NCBI GenBank assembly: GCA_041494245.1
Contig: JBGQAK010000012.1
Coordinates: 75,890 to 139,889, forward strand
Origin: RBG-13-68-16 sp041494245
Lineage (GTDB): Bacteria > Acidobacteriota > Thermoanaerobaculia > Thermoanaerobaculales > Thermoanaerobaculaceae
Direction of reading: 5' to 3'
DNA length: 64,000 nucleotides
Part shown: in pieces, positions 54,206 to 63,437 of the stretch
How the letters are laid out: each line of letters opens with the position of its first letter
Position numbering within the stretch: the first letter of the stretch is position 1
The notes under the pieces: model-generated
Database searches by the model: none
Seen by the model: the letters and a program-made list of their open reading frames with translations, nothing else
Told to the model about the DNA's origin: nothing
Program-made: the position numbers and the translations under genes

Positions 54206-54238
54206 GGAGCCGCTTCCAGCCGTGCTGGAGCCGGCTCC
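54206..54238. promoter_or_regulatory. Upstream activator site A, 33-bp palindrome
   Basis: Left arm GGAGCCGCTTCCAGC (54206-54220) and right arm GCTGGAGCCGGCTCC (54224-54238) are inverse at 13 of 15 positions with a 3-bp centre; ATAG follows. It is in a 321-bp gene-free gap (54094-54414). Centre to first -24 G of the sigma-54 promoter is 91 bp, the same as site B at 63751. It is the expected type of site for an NtrC-family activator. Confidence 0.75.
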
Positions 54239-54311
54239 ATAGTTGGAGCACGGTTGCGTCATAAAACATTACACGGTAATAACTTAGAGAACACAGCGCC
54301 AGACGGATCCC

Positions 54312-54327
54312 TGGCATGGGACTTGCT
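54312..54327 (+). promoter_or_regulatory. Sigma-54 promoter of the SpoIIE-type phosphatase gene
   Basis: TGGCATG-GGAC-TTGCT (54312-54327) has the GG and GC of the -24/-12 elements exactly 10 bp apart and matches the consensus at all but one weakly conserved base. Transcription would start near 54338, 77 nt before the ATG at 54415. Confidence 0.8.
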
Positions 54328-54414
54328 CCAAGTCCAATGGGCTTAGAACTCATAGAACTCGATGGAGGCTGAGGTCAGTAAGCCTGGGCCCCACAGACGA
54401 GGAGGTTTTGGACC

Positions 54415-56118
54415 ATGTCAGCAAACGCCGCAGTTCCGTTTACCGGCAATTCCAATGTCATCGAGCCTTCCAGCTCGAGGTGGGTGCGGGGCGTCATCAA
54501 CCGCGCACGCGTCGTGGACGCACCCTGCGCCGTGAGCCCACCGCACCCCACGGTGTCATCCCCCGCGCCGCTGCCGGTTCGGGGGCGCGGGGCGCTCCTG
54601 AGGAGAGGGGTCCTCGTTGCCCGCGACGTCCAGCCATTTATCGAGGCGCTGGCGGGTCTGGTGCGCGGTGCCGTGTTGGTCGACGCGGCGGGGGAGCTCA
54701 TCTGGCAGGGTGGCAACCACGAAGAAGCCACGATGGAGGTGCCGGTCCTGTGCGGTGAGTACCGAGCGACGCTGTTGGTCCCCCCGCAGTTCGCGGTCTT
54801 CGGCAGGCTGGCAGCCGCGGCGCTCGAGCGGTTGGGTGCCGCCCGCGCAGCCATCGACGACCTGGCCCTCAATACCCGCCGGCTGTGGTGGGAGCAGAAC
54901 CTCCTCTTTTCCGTCGGAGAACTGCTCCGCCACGGATTCAAGGACAGGGACATCACACGCTGGCTGGTGGACAGGCTGGCGGTGATGGAGCCCCAGGAGA
55001 CCGTGGTCCTGACCTGGGACGGGAATGACCTCGAGGTCGTAGAGGGCCGGCTTCCGAAGGGGCTCAAGATCGGGGACAGGATCGCGGCCACCAGCATCGC
55101 TTCGGAGGTATTGGAACGAGCGGAGCCGATCGCGCGCACCGCCCCATTCGAGGGACCGGCGGGAAACGAGCTGCGGGTGGAGCTTGAGCCCGGCCAGCAC
55201 TCCCTCCTGGTGCCGCTGCACTCCGCCGAGCGGGTGCTTGGGCTGGTGATGCTTCTACGCCGGCCGGAGCAGCGGGCGTTCAGCGCGGAAGAGGTCAAGC
55301 TCGCACAGCTCCTCTCCGACCTGGCAAGCGTGGCGCTCACCAACCGACAGTTGTTGGAGGAGGCGGAGCACAGCGCACGTGTGATGCGGGAGCTCGAGCT
55401 GGCGGCGGAGATCCATCAGGAACTCTTCCCCACGCCACTTGCCCGCTACGGCTCGCTCCAGGTAGCGGCCCGCTGTGAGACGGTGAACAGGGTGGGGGGC
55501 GATGCCTTCCTACAGAGGCGCCTGCGCAACGGCAAGGTCGCGATCGGCGTGCTCGACGTCACCGGTCACGGTATCGGGGTTTCGCTGGCACTTTCCGCGC
55601 TGTTCTCGCGCCTGGATGCGTTGGCCGATGCGGTCGAGACGCCTGCTGAGCTTCTGACAATCGTCAACGAACAGCTCACCCAGGGTGAGTTCAACCGCTT
55701 CACGATGGCCACGGCGGTCATTGCCTTCGTGGACCCGGAGAACGGCCGCTTCACGCTTTCAAGCGCGGCACATCCGCGCGCCCTGATCCGGCGAGCGGAC
55801 GGGAACATGGAGATGCTGGTGAAGAGCGGTCTGCCGCTGGGCGTCCGGTCCGGCGACGAGTACCCGCTGGACGAGGGTCAGCTCGAAGCGGGGGACCTTC
55901 TGGTGCTCTACTCGGATGGCATCAGCGAGGCGATAGGCAGGGGCGCCGTTCCATTCGGGGTGGAGGGCCTCTGGCGCTCGCTCGGCAGGGATTTCTCCTC
56001 GGCGGAGGAGGCCGTTGCTGCGGTGAACTGCGAGGTGGTAGATTTCAGTGGTGGGGAGTCGCCGATTGACGACCGGACCGTCGTGGTCGTGCGCCGGACG
56101 GAGGAGTGTCATGCTTGA
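54415..56118 (+). CDS. SpoIIE-family (PP2C) serine phosphatase with sensor region
   Basis: A 567-aa protein. A long N-terminal region is Pro- and Ala-rich; residues about 165-320 look like a GAF-type sensor (LLFSVGELLRHGF, LVPLHSAERVLGLVMLLRR); the phosphatase domain runs about 330-565 with ELELAAEIHQELFPTPL, Asp363 in VGGDAFLQ, Asp381 in LDVTGHGIGVSLA, and DDRT at 552-555. The usual second Asp after GGDYY is absent, so the metal site is atypical. Such proteins are often anti-sigma or anti-anti-sigma switches. It is driven by a sigma-54 promoter and its stop overlaps the next response regulator. Confidence 0.85.
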   Translation: MSANAAVPFTGNSNVIEPSSSRWVRGVINRARVVDAPCAVSPPHPTVSSPAPLPVRGRGALLRRGVLVARDVQPFIEALAGLVRGAVLVDAAGELIWQGGNHEEATMEVPVLCGEYRATLLVPPQFAVFGRLAAAALERLGAARAAIDDLALNTRRLWWEQNLLFSVGELLRHGFKDRDITRWLVDRLAVMEPQETVVLTWDGNDLEVVEGRLPKGLKIGDRIAATSIASEVLERAEPIARTAPFEGPAGNELRVELEPGQHSLLVPLHSAERVLGLVMLLRRPEQRAFSAEEVKLAQLLSDLASVALTNRQLLEEAEHSARVMRELELAAEIHQELFPTPLARYGSLQVAARCETVNRVGGDAFLQRRLRNGKVAIGVLDVTGHGIGVSLALSALFSRLDALADAVETPAELLTIVNEQLTQGEFNRFTMATAVIAFVDPENGRFTLSSAAHPRALIRRADGNMEMLVKSGLPLGVRSGDEYPLDEGQLEAGDLLVLYSDGISEAIGRGAVPFGVEGLWRSLGRDFSSAEEAVAAVNCEVVDFSGGESPIDDRTVVVVRRTEECHA

Positions 56119-56566
56119 GCCGCTGATCCTGCTCGTTGACGATGAGCCCAGCATCCGGGAGACGGTGGCGTACATCCTCGAAATGGAGGGGTACCGTGTG
56201 GTCACGGCCCAGGACGGCGACGAGGCCGTCGAGCAAGCCCGGCGCCTGCAGCCCTCGGTGGTGCTGCTGGACGCCATGCTCCCGCGGCGGGACGGCTTCG
56301 AGGTCTGCCGGGCCATCAAGTCCGATCCCGAGCTTTTTGGCACAGCAGTGGTGATGCACACCGCCCTCGGCCAAAGGGCCGACAAGGAGCGGGCGCTTGC
56401 GGCCGGCGCCGACTACTACCTCACCAAACCTTTCCGCGAAGAAGAACTCTTGGCGCTGCTGGTACAGCTCACCGGCCAGGGGGCAGACTCTCATCCCGAT
56501 CCTGTCGGACAAGATGAACAACGCCGCTGGGCCACCCGAGCGAGTTCTCGCGAGTGGTTGTGTTAG
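56111..56566 (+). CDS. Single-domain response regulator (receiver)
   Basis: A 151-aa protein: ILLVDDEPSIRETVAYIL, phosphoacceptor Asp in VVLLDAMLPRRDG, MHTALGQRADKERALAAGAD and the Lys in YYLTKPF. A 30-residue tail after the receiver has no motif. ATG 56111 with GGAGGAGTGTC upstream overlaps the phosphatase stop by 8 bp, so the two are coupled. It probably controls or is controlled by the phosphatase. Confidence 0.9.
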   Translation: MLEPLILLVDDEPSIRETVAYILEMEGYRVVTAQDGDEAVEQARRLQPSVVLLDAMLPRRDGFEVCRAIKSDPELFGTAVVMHTALGQRADKERALAAGADYYLTKPFREEELLALLVQLTGQGADSHPDPVGQDEQRRWATRASSREWLC

Positions 56567-56741
56567 ATGAAAGGTCTGACATCAACTCGGGTTCACGTCG
56601 AGGGAGGAGTCCTCTGCCCGCCGTAAACAAACGCGCGTAACGACGCAGGAGGGACGGTTGAGGCTCACATGCGACATCACCCACCCCAATCAACGGTAGA
56701 TCTGGCCGAGTCGCAGACCGGGAGAGCTAGGCGGTAGGGGA

Positions 56742-59700
56742 ATGTTGATTTCAACGTCCACCAAGATCAACGTTGCCTTCATCGTCGCCCCCGTGATCGT
56801 GAGCGTCATCGGGGGGGTGTCGCTGACGAGCACCCGCAGTCTGGTCAAGGGCGCCGACTGGGTGGCGCACACGCACGAGGTACGAGCTACGATGCAGAGG
56901 GCCCTGGCAGGCATGAACGACGCGGCTTCCGCGCAGCGCGGTTTCCTGGCCAACGGGGACGTCGGGTGGATGGAAGAAATGGAGAAGGCCGAGGCGGCCG
57001 CGCATGAAGCTCTCGACGAGCTGCGTGCCAAGGTCGCGGATCAGGGGCAGCTGCAACGGCTGGCCGTGATCGAGACCCTGGCCAGGGAACGCTTCACCAA
57101 CTTGGACGAGACAATCGACGCGTGGCGGACGCGTGGTCCCGGGTTCGGGGCGGCACGCGAGCATTCGATCCGCGGTGAAGACCTCGCGGGGCGGATTCAA
57201 CGGGCGTGCGCCGCCTTTGACAGCGGGGAGCGCCAGCTCCTCGGTGAGCGCCGCCAGAGAGCGACTGCTGCAGCCCGTCTGACGTCCATCACGATCCTGG
57301 CCGGCAGCGGAGCGGCGTTTGTGTTCCTGGCTTTTACGGCTCTCATGATCAACCGTGAGATGGTGGCACGCATTCGAGAAAGGCTCGTGCTGGGCGAGAC
57401 AGTGGCCATGCAGCGGGCCCTCCTCGAAGGGGCGGACTACGGCATCATCTACGCGGACTCCGACGGCACGATTCGCTCGCTCAATAGCTCGGCGGAGCGA
57501 ATGTCGGGCTACACCTCCGACGAGGTGGTGGGAAAGGCAGTGCTGACGATCGTCCTCGACCCCGACGAGCTGGCCCAGCGCTCGGCCGAATTGACCGCCG
57601 AGCTGGGTCGGCCGGTGATGGCGTCCTGTGAGGCGCTGACCGCCAAGGCCACCCTCGGCGGCGCCGACCAGCGTGAGTGGACGTACATCCGCAAAGACGG
57701 CAACCGCTTCCCGGCTCTCTTGTCGGTAACGGCAGTCCGCAACGATCGCGGAGAGCTGCTCGGTTTCATGGCAATTGCTTCCGACCTCACGGCGCACCTG
57801 GAGGCGGAAGAGGCGATGCGTGTCGACCGCGACCGGTGGCGGTTCGCGCTCGAGAGCAGCGGTGATGGGGTGTGGGACTGGAACCTGCAGACAAACGAGG
57901 TCTTCTTCTCGCCGCGCTGGAAGTCAATGCTCGGCTATGCGGCCCACGAAGTCGCCAATCACCTCGAGGAATGGACCGAGCGAATCCACCCCAAAGATGT
58001 CGCCTGGGTCATGGAGGATTTGCAGCGGCACCTCCGGGCGGAATCGCCAATCTTCCGGGCCGAGCATCGCGTGCGCTGCAAGGACGGCAGCTTCAAGTTG
58101 ATCCTTGGCCGCGGAAAGGTGATTTCCCGGACCAGCGACGGGCGGCCGCTGCGGATGGTCGGCACGCACGCCGACGTCACAGACCGCAAGCGGATCGAGA
58201 CGGCCTTGCAGGAAGCCGAAGAGCGATTGGAGAACATTGTCGGTTCTTCGGACGCGGTTGTGTGGTCGGCAAAACCTGCGGGCCTTGAAGTCATCTACAT
58301 GAGCCAGGGGGCCGAGAGGATCTTCGGGCAGCCGGCCAGTGCCTTCTTCCAGGATCCCAATCTCCGCCATGCGATCGTGCATCCGGAGGACAGCGTACGC
58401 GTTGCCGACGCGTGCGCTCTCGTGGCGACGACGGGTTCCCTCGACGTCGAGTACCGGATCGTTCGGCCGAACGGCGACGTCGCCTGGATCCGCGACGTTG
58501 CCCGAATCGTTCGCGACGCGGAGGGCACGCCGATCCGGCTCGATGGGCTGGCGGTCGATTTCACGGCGCGCCGGAGGGCCGAAGTGGCACTGCGGGAGAC
58601 CGAGGCCCGCCTGCGCACGAGCGAAGAGAAGCTCCGCGCCCTGCTTGAGCACGCCTCTGAAGCGGTTATCATCATCGATCAGAATGGTCTGATCGTTCTG
58701 GTGAACGCGCGGTTTGAGGAGCTGTTCGGCTACCGTCGTGAAGAGGTGCTCGGTGGGCCGACGGAGTTCTTGGTTCCCGAGAACTCGCGCGAACGCTACC
58801 GGGGCCTCCTTGCTCAGTACGCGCAAAACCCACAGGCCGCGCGGCCGAACCGGGAAACCAGGCTTACGGCCCGCCGCAAAGATGGCGGTGAGGTGCCGGT
58901 CGAGATTACACTTTCGTACGCCCCCACCGATGTCGGCCTTTGGATCATGGGCCACATCGTGGATCTTCGGCCGCGCATTGAGATCGAGCGGATGAAGAGC
59001 GAGTTTGTCTCGACGGTCAGCCATGAGCTGCGGACCCCGCTGACCTCGATCCATGGAGCACTTGGCCTGCTCGCTGGGGGTATCGCAGGTCCGCTTCCCG
59101 AGCAGGTGCAATCGCTTGTGAAGATTGCGGCCGACAACTCATCGCGCCTGGTTCGCCTCGTCAACGACATCCTCGACATGGAGAAGGGCGACGCGGGAAA
59201 GGCAGTCTTCAATTTCAAGTTGGTCGAGCTGATGCCAATCGTCGAGGACGCGGTCGAAGCCATGCAAGCCTATGCCCATCAGCTTGGCGTGAGTTTCAGG
59301 ATCGATGCTTCGCTTCCAGATGCTCGCGTGAATGGGGATGCCGATCGGCTGACCCAGGTTCTGAGCAACTTGCTTTCCAACGCCGCAAAGTTCTCCCCCG
59401 CGGGTGGGGTCGTGTCGGTCGCCGTCACTCGTGAGGGCCCGAATGTCCGAGTTGCCGTCCGCGACAACGGCCCCGGCATCCCCGAGGCGTTCCGGGGTCG
59501 GGTCTTCGACAAGTTCGCTCAGGCCGATGGCGCGGACAACCGCCGGGGAGGCGGCACGGGACTCGGCCTCTCGATCTCGAAGACGATTGCCGAGAAGCAC
59601 CATGGTCAGATCGATTTTCAGACCGAGACCGGTGTCGGAACAACGTTCTACTTCCACCTCCCCGTGGTAAACCGCGCGGCGGTCACCAAGGAGCCACCCG

Positions 59701-60497
59701 CGGTTCGGAAGCCGCCTGCCAGCTTCCTGATCTGCGAAGACGATCCTGAGCTTGCCCTGCTCCTCCGGATCATGCTCGGGCGAGAGGGGCTTGTCGCGGA
59801 TATCGCACATGACGCGGCGCAGGCGAGGCAGATGCTCGACCGGCGGAACTACCTGGGCATGACGCTTGACCTGGGGCAGCCGGGCCAGAATGGCGTTTCA
59901 CTCATCCGGGAGCTGCGGAGTCGCGAGAAGACGAGAGAGTTACCCATCATCATCTTCTCGAGGCGTGCCGAAGAGCACCGCGCCGAGCTGGGTGGGGCGG
60001 CATTCGGCATCATCGACTGGCTGGGCAAACCGGTGGACGAGGAACGTTTGCGCAGCGCCGTCGCGCGCATCAAACCCAGGGGCGAGGGTCGAAGACCAAT
60101 CATCCTCCAGGTCGAGGAGGACCTCGACGTGGTCCGCATGGTCTCGGCGCTGTTAAAGGACGACGCCGATCTCCGTCAGGCCGGGAGCCTCGAAGAGGCG
60201 CGGTCCATGCTCGCCGAAACCGAGTTCGACCTGATCCTGTTGAATCTCCTTCTTTCCGGCGGGTGGGGGACGGACCTGCTGCAGGACATGGCTCTCATTG
60301 GCTCGCCGCCGCCTCTGGTGGTGTTCTCGGCCTACGAAGCCGACGAAGGTATCGCCAGGCGCGTGGCGGCATCGCTCGTGACCTCGCGCGCCTCGAACGA
60401 ACAGCTCGTGCAGACCATTGGTCGGCTGGTCGCGGGGCGGGGTGTCGGACGGTCAGTCGGCTCAAGCGGCGAAGAAAACCTGCGAGGTAAAGCATGA
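56742..60497 (+). CDS. CHASE3 / multi-PAS hybrid kinase with active and degenerate receivers
   Basis: A 1251-aa kinase. TM helix, CHASE3-type periplasmic domain (about 30-180, MQRALAGMNDAASAQRGFLA), second TM, four PAS domains (about 226-345, 365-485, 493-615, 630-745), His761 in FVSTVSHELRTPLTSIHG, an ATPase domain (GGGTGLGLSISKTIAEKHHG), then two receivers. Receiver 1 has Asp1043 (MTLDLGQPGQNG) and a WLGKP Lys and looks active. Receiver 2 carries Asn1168 where the phosphoacceptor Asp should be (LILLNLLLSGG) and lacks the Lys, so it should not accept phosphate. It overlaps the next receiver gene (ATGA). Confidence 0.9.
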   Translation: MLISTSTKINVAFIVAPVIVSVIGGVSLTSTRSLVKGADWVAHTHEVRATMQRALAGMNDAASAQRGFLANGDVGWMEEMEKAEAAAHEALDELRAKVADQGQLQRLAVIETLARERFTNLDETIDAWRTRGPGFGAAREHSIRGEDLAGRIQRACAAFDSGERQLLGERRQRATAAARLTSITILAGSGAAFVFLAFTALMINREMVARIRERLVLGETVAMQRALLEGADYGIIYADSDGTIRSLNSSAERMSGYTSDEVVGKAVLTIVLDPDELAQRSAELTAELGRPVMASCEALTAKATLGGADQREWTYIRKDGNRFPALLSVTAVRNDRGELLGFMAIASDLTAHLEAEEAMRVDRDRWRFALESSGDGVWDWNLQTNEVFFSPRWKSMLGYAAHEVANHLEEWTERIHPKDVAWVMEDLQRHLRAESPIFRAEHRVRCKDGSFKLILGRGKVISRTSDGRPLRMVGTHADVTDRKRIETALQEAEERLENIVGSSDAVVWSAKPAGLEVIYMSQGAERIFGQPASAFFQDPNLRHAIVHPEDSVRVADACALVATTGSLDVEYRIVRPNGDVAWIRDVARIVRDAEGTPIRLDGLAVDFTARRRAEVALRETEARLRTSEEKLRALLEHASEAVIIIDQNGLIVLVNARFEELFGYRREEVLGGPTEFLVPENSRERYRGLLAQYAQNPQAARPNRETRLTARRKDGGEVPVEITLSYAPTDVGLWIMGHIVDLRPRIEIERMKSEFVSTVSHELRTPLTSIHGALGLLAGGIAGPLPEQVQSLVKIAADNSSRLVRLVNDILDMEKGDAGKAVFNFKLVELMPIVEDAVEAMQAYAHQLGVSFRIDASLPDARVNGDADRLTQVLSNLLSNAAKFSPAGGVVSVAVTREGPNVRVAVRDNGPGIPEAFRGRVFDKFAQADGADNRRGGGTGLGLSISKTIAEKHHGQIDFQTETGVGTTFYFHLPVVNRAAVTKEPPAVRKPPASFLICEDDPELALLLRIMLGREGLVADIAHDAAQARQMLDRRNYLGMTLDLGQPGQNGVSLIRELRSREKTRELPIIIFSRRAEEHRAELGGAAFGIIDWLGKPVDEERLRSAVARIKPRGEGRRPIILQVEEDLDVVRMVSALLKDDADLRQAGSLEEARSMLAETEFDLILLNLLLSGGWGTDLLQDMALIGSPPPLVVFSAYEADEGIARRVAASLVTSRASNEQLVQTIGRLVAGRGVGRSVGSSGEENLRGKA

Positions 60498-60889
60498 CGG
60501 CACCGACCCTACGGAAGATCGTGTACGTCGAGGACGAGCGCGATATTCAGACCATCGCCAAGCTGGCGCTCGAGAAGCTCGGCGGCTTCGAGGTGGAGAT
60601 CTGCAGCTCCGGCGAGGAGGCGCTACGGAGGGCACCCGCGCTTTCGCCTGACCTGATCATGCTCGACTTAATGATGCCAGGTATGGACGGTCGAGCAACC
60701 CTCAAGGCCCTACGCGAGCTGCCCATGTTCGCTGACACACCCGTGATCTTCTTGACTGGGAGGGTACAAGCCCAGGAGATCGCACAGCTCGAACGGCTCG
60801 GAGCGATCCGCGTGCTCGCGAAGCCCTTCGATCCGATGAGTCTGGCCGATGAAGTGAAGGATGCCTGGAGGCAGTACCATGAGCGCTGA
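60494..60889 (+). CDS. Single-domain response regulator (receiver)
   Basis: A 131-aa receiver: KIVYVEDERDIQTIAKLAL, phosphoacceptor Asp in LIMLDLMMPGMDG, VIFLTGRVQAQEIAQ and the Lys in VLAKPFDP. ATG 60494 overlaps the kinase stop (ATGA). The HPt-receiver protein begins 11 bp before its own stop codon. It is likely a phosphate shuttle between the CHASE3 kinase and the HPt protein. Confidence 0.92.
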   Translation: MTAPTLRKIVYVEDERDIQTIAKLALEKLGGFEVEICSSGEEALRRAPALSPDLIMLDLMMPGMDGRATLKALRELPMFADTPVIFLTGRVQAQEIAQLERLGAIRVLAKPFDPMSLADEVKDAWRQYHER

Positions 60890-62963
60890 ACCTCCCCCCG
60901 AAGCATTTCGCCGGCAACTCGCCGTCTTGCGCCAGGAGTACGGCGACCTCGTCCCGTCAAAAGTCAAGGAGATCTCCACCGCCTGGGAGAGCTTGGCTCC
61001 CCACGAGGTGGACTGGGAGGCACTGCGCACCATCCACCGCCAGGTGCATAACCTCGCCGGCTCCGGCGCGACGTTCGGGTTTGCGGCTCTCAGTCGCACG
61101 GCCCGCGGGCTTGAGGATCTCCTGGAGGAAGTCATCAGCTCGGGGGTTCCGCCATCGCCGGCAGGGCGGGAAGAGATCGCCCGTAGGGTGGCTTCGTTGG
61201 GCGGGATCGCCGCCCAACCGCTGGAAGAGGGTGGGAATGTCGTCCCGTCGCCAGGGCTCTCTCGCCCGGCCGAGGACGCGAGACGAGCTGGTCGGTTGGT
61301 CTACATCGTCGACGACGACGTGGTGTTAGCGCACGAGCTGGCGCTACAGCTCGGCTACTACGGCTACGAGGTGCGAACGTTTTCCGACCCATCGGCTCTC
61401 CAAGCCGCCGTCCGGGAGGCCCGGCCCGCCGCGGTGCTCATGGATGTCGTCTTCCCCGGGGGGGTGTGGGCCGGAACGGCGGCGGTCAGAGAGCTGCGGC
61501 TCCGGTGGAAGGAGCGTATTCCGGTGATCTTCATGTCGGCTCGCGACGACATCAAAGCGAGGGTCGAAGGGGTGCAAACCGGCGGTGACGGGTTCCTCAG
61601 CAAGCCAATCGACATCAACTTCCTGGTCGAGAAGCTCGATTCGTTCGAACATCACGCTTCCGCTGGGCCCGCCAAGGTGCTGGTGGCGAAGCGCGATTCC
61701 GAGCAGGCGAACCGCTATGCCACGGAACTGCGCGAGGCCGGAATGCTGGCGACGACGCTGGACGACCCGGCGCGGCTGATAGAGATGCTGAGCGAGAGCC
61801 GCCCTGACCTCATCCTCCTGGACTTCGACCTGCCCGGTTTCACCGGACCGGAAGTTGCCGCAGCGATCCGCCAGTACCCGGGGTGCCTCGACGTCCCGAT
61901 TCTGTTCATTTCGACAGAGACGGCCATCGACAAGCAGCTTTCGGGGCTCGAGGCGGGTGCCGACGATTTCCTCACGGAGCCCATCGAGCGCGGGCTTCTC
62001 GTGATGGCGGTCCGGACCCACGTCGAGCGCTTCCAGTTGCGGCGCTCCCGCATGGTCCACGACGGGGTCACCAGTGTCCTCAACCACTCGGCGATCAACG
62101 AGCGGCTCGCGCGTGAGGTGGCGAACGCAGCACGCGATAGGGGCAAGCTCACCTGCGCGATGGTCGACCTGGATCAATTCTCGGGGATCAACGAAAGCTG
62201 CGGGTATCAAGCGGGCGATCGGGTGCTTCAGTCGCTCGCCAACATGTTGCGCATGCGGCTGAGGAGCACGGACGTGGTCGGGCGGCATGGCGGGGGGAAG
62301 TTCATGGCAGTCCTTCCCGGCGCCGATGGTGGGACGACCGCACGCCTCATGGACGAGCTCCGCAAGAGCTTCTCGCAACTGAGGCATGACCTCAAGGGGC
62401 GGAGGCTCCCCATCAGTTTCAGTTGCGGCGTCGCCGAGTTCCCACGTTACGGTAACCCGGTTGCCCTGGCGGTCGCCGCCGAGAAGGCGCTGGCCGAGGC
62501 GAAGGGCCAAGGCCGCAACCGCACCATCCTTGCCGGGGGTACGGGGACCTCGCCACGGAAGATCATGGTCATCGACGACGAGCCGAAGGTTGTGCAGCTC
62601 ATAGAGGTCCTGCTGAAGGAGAACGGCTACGAGGTGCTGACCGCAGGCAATGGTCTCAAGGCGTACGAGGCGATCGTCAAACAGAGGCCCGACGCCGTGA
62701 TCTCGGATGTCCTGCTCCCGGGGCTCAACGGGTTCGAACTTTGCAGGAAGCTCAAGAGTGACTCCGACCTCGCGCGGATCCCGGTGATCCTCATGACCGG
62801 CGTCTACAAGAAGTCGCGTTACCGGTCCGACGCGAAGGCCGCCGGAGCGGAAGCTCTCCTCGAGAAGCCGATCCTGCCAGGCGACTTTCTGTACGCGCTT
62901 CGGAACGTTCTCGAGGGATTGCCCGCGGAGATGACTCTGGAGAAAGCACCGCGCCTGCTTTAG
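60879..62963 (+). CDS. HPt-REC-REC-degenerate GGDEF-REC phosphorelay protein
   Basis: A 694-aa protein. HPt domain with His57 in HRQVHNLAGSGATFGF; receiver 1 with Asp189 (AVLMDVVFPGG); receiver 2 with Asp315 (LILLDFDLPGF); a GGDEF-like domain about 395-545 whose signature reads GGGKF (471-475), while the inhibitory-site RxxD (R462-D465) is kept five residues before it; and receiver 3 with Asp610 (AVISDVLLPGLNG). The changed signature predicts no diguanylate cyclase activity. It overlaps the preceding receiver gene. Confidence 0.9.
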   Translation: MSAEPPPEAFRRQLAVLRQEYGDLVPSKVKEISTAWESLAPHEVDWEALRTIHRQVHNLAGSGATFGFAALSRTARGLEDLLEEVISSGVPPSPAGREEIARRVASLGGIAAQPLEEGGNVVPSPGLSRPAEDARRAGRLVYIVDDDVVLAHELALQLGYYGYEVRTFSDPSALQAAVREARPAAVLMDVVFPGGVWAGTAAVRELRLRWKERIPVIFMSARDDIKARVEGVQTGGDGFLSKPIDINFLVEKLDSFEHHASAGPAKVLVAKRDSEQANRYATELREAGMLATTLDDPARLIEMLSESRPDLILLDFDLPGFTGPEVAAAIRQYPGCLDVPILFISTETAIDKQLSGLEAGADDFLTEPIERGLLVMAVRTHVERFQLRRSRMVHDGVTSVLNHSAINERLAREVANAARDRGKLTCAMVDLDQFSGINESCGYQAGDRVLQSLANMLRMRLRSTDVVGRHGGGKFMAVLPGADGGTTARLMDELRKSFSQLRHDLKGRRLPISFSCGVAEFPRYGNPVALAVAAEKALAEAKGQGRNRTILAGGTGTSPRKIMVIDDEPKVVQLIEVLLKENGYEVLTAGNGLKAYEAIVKQRPDAVISDVLLPGLNGFELCRKLKSDSDLARIPVILMTGVYKKSRYRSDAKAAGAEALLEKPILPGDFLYALRNVLEGLPAEMTLEKAPRLL

Positions 62964-63437
62964 GATGCCAGGGATGGCTTTAAGCGCGGGTCAGGTGGCA
63001 CGACCTCGCTGGCCGGCCGCCGAGAGATTGTCGGTTTCGTCCTGGTGAGATCCTTCCCTCAACGGGCACCCTCAAGCCGGCGAGCGGTTGGCGAACGGGC
63101 CTACTGCGATTGCGGATCTGGACGCCCCGGCGGGCAACCTCGGGGTGTCTGGGGTCCCACCCGCCCGCCCGCCATGCCGCACGAGGTCGGCTTCCTTCCT
63201 CGCCCCGGAGTGAGCAGAGGCTCGCCGCGCGGCGAGAGAGGCTGCAGGGTGTCTTCGCGACGTCTCTGACTCCGCGTGGGCGGGGTTGAGGCCTGTCCGC
63301 CGGACGCCCTGAGATTTGAAGCGTTCGTTTGCTGATCGGATATACCTGGGACGAGCCCTATCGCGAGCCCGCGTCCGACGCCATCCGGACGCGGGACCGG
63401 GCCGGCCATCGCAGCTGCGCGGGAGCGCAGACGCGGC
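62964..63437. other. 474-bp gene-free stretch
   Basis: No coding region with recognisable sequence was seen between the HPt-receiver gene and the small membrane protein gene. TGGCACG occurs at 62996 but the following GC is 1 bp too close to be a sigma-54 promoter. The strong hairpin at 63368-63395 is described separately. Confidence 0.4.
63368..63395 (-). terminator. Perfect 10-bp hairpin after the 63-aa membrane protein gene
   Basis: CCCGCGTCCG (63368-63377) and CGGACGCGGG (63386-63395) are perfect inverses with an 8-nt loop. It begins 43 bp beyond the stop codon of the small gene on the minus strand and should end that short transcript. No T-run follows. Confidence 0.6.

Noticed and set aside
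62996..63010. TGGCACGACCTCGCT resembles a sigma-54 promoter
   Set aside because: GG to GC spacing is 9 bp, not the strictly required 10, and no gene or activator palindrome fits it.
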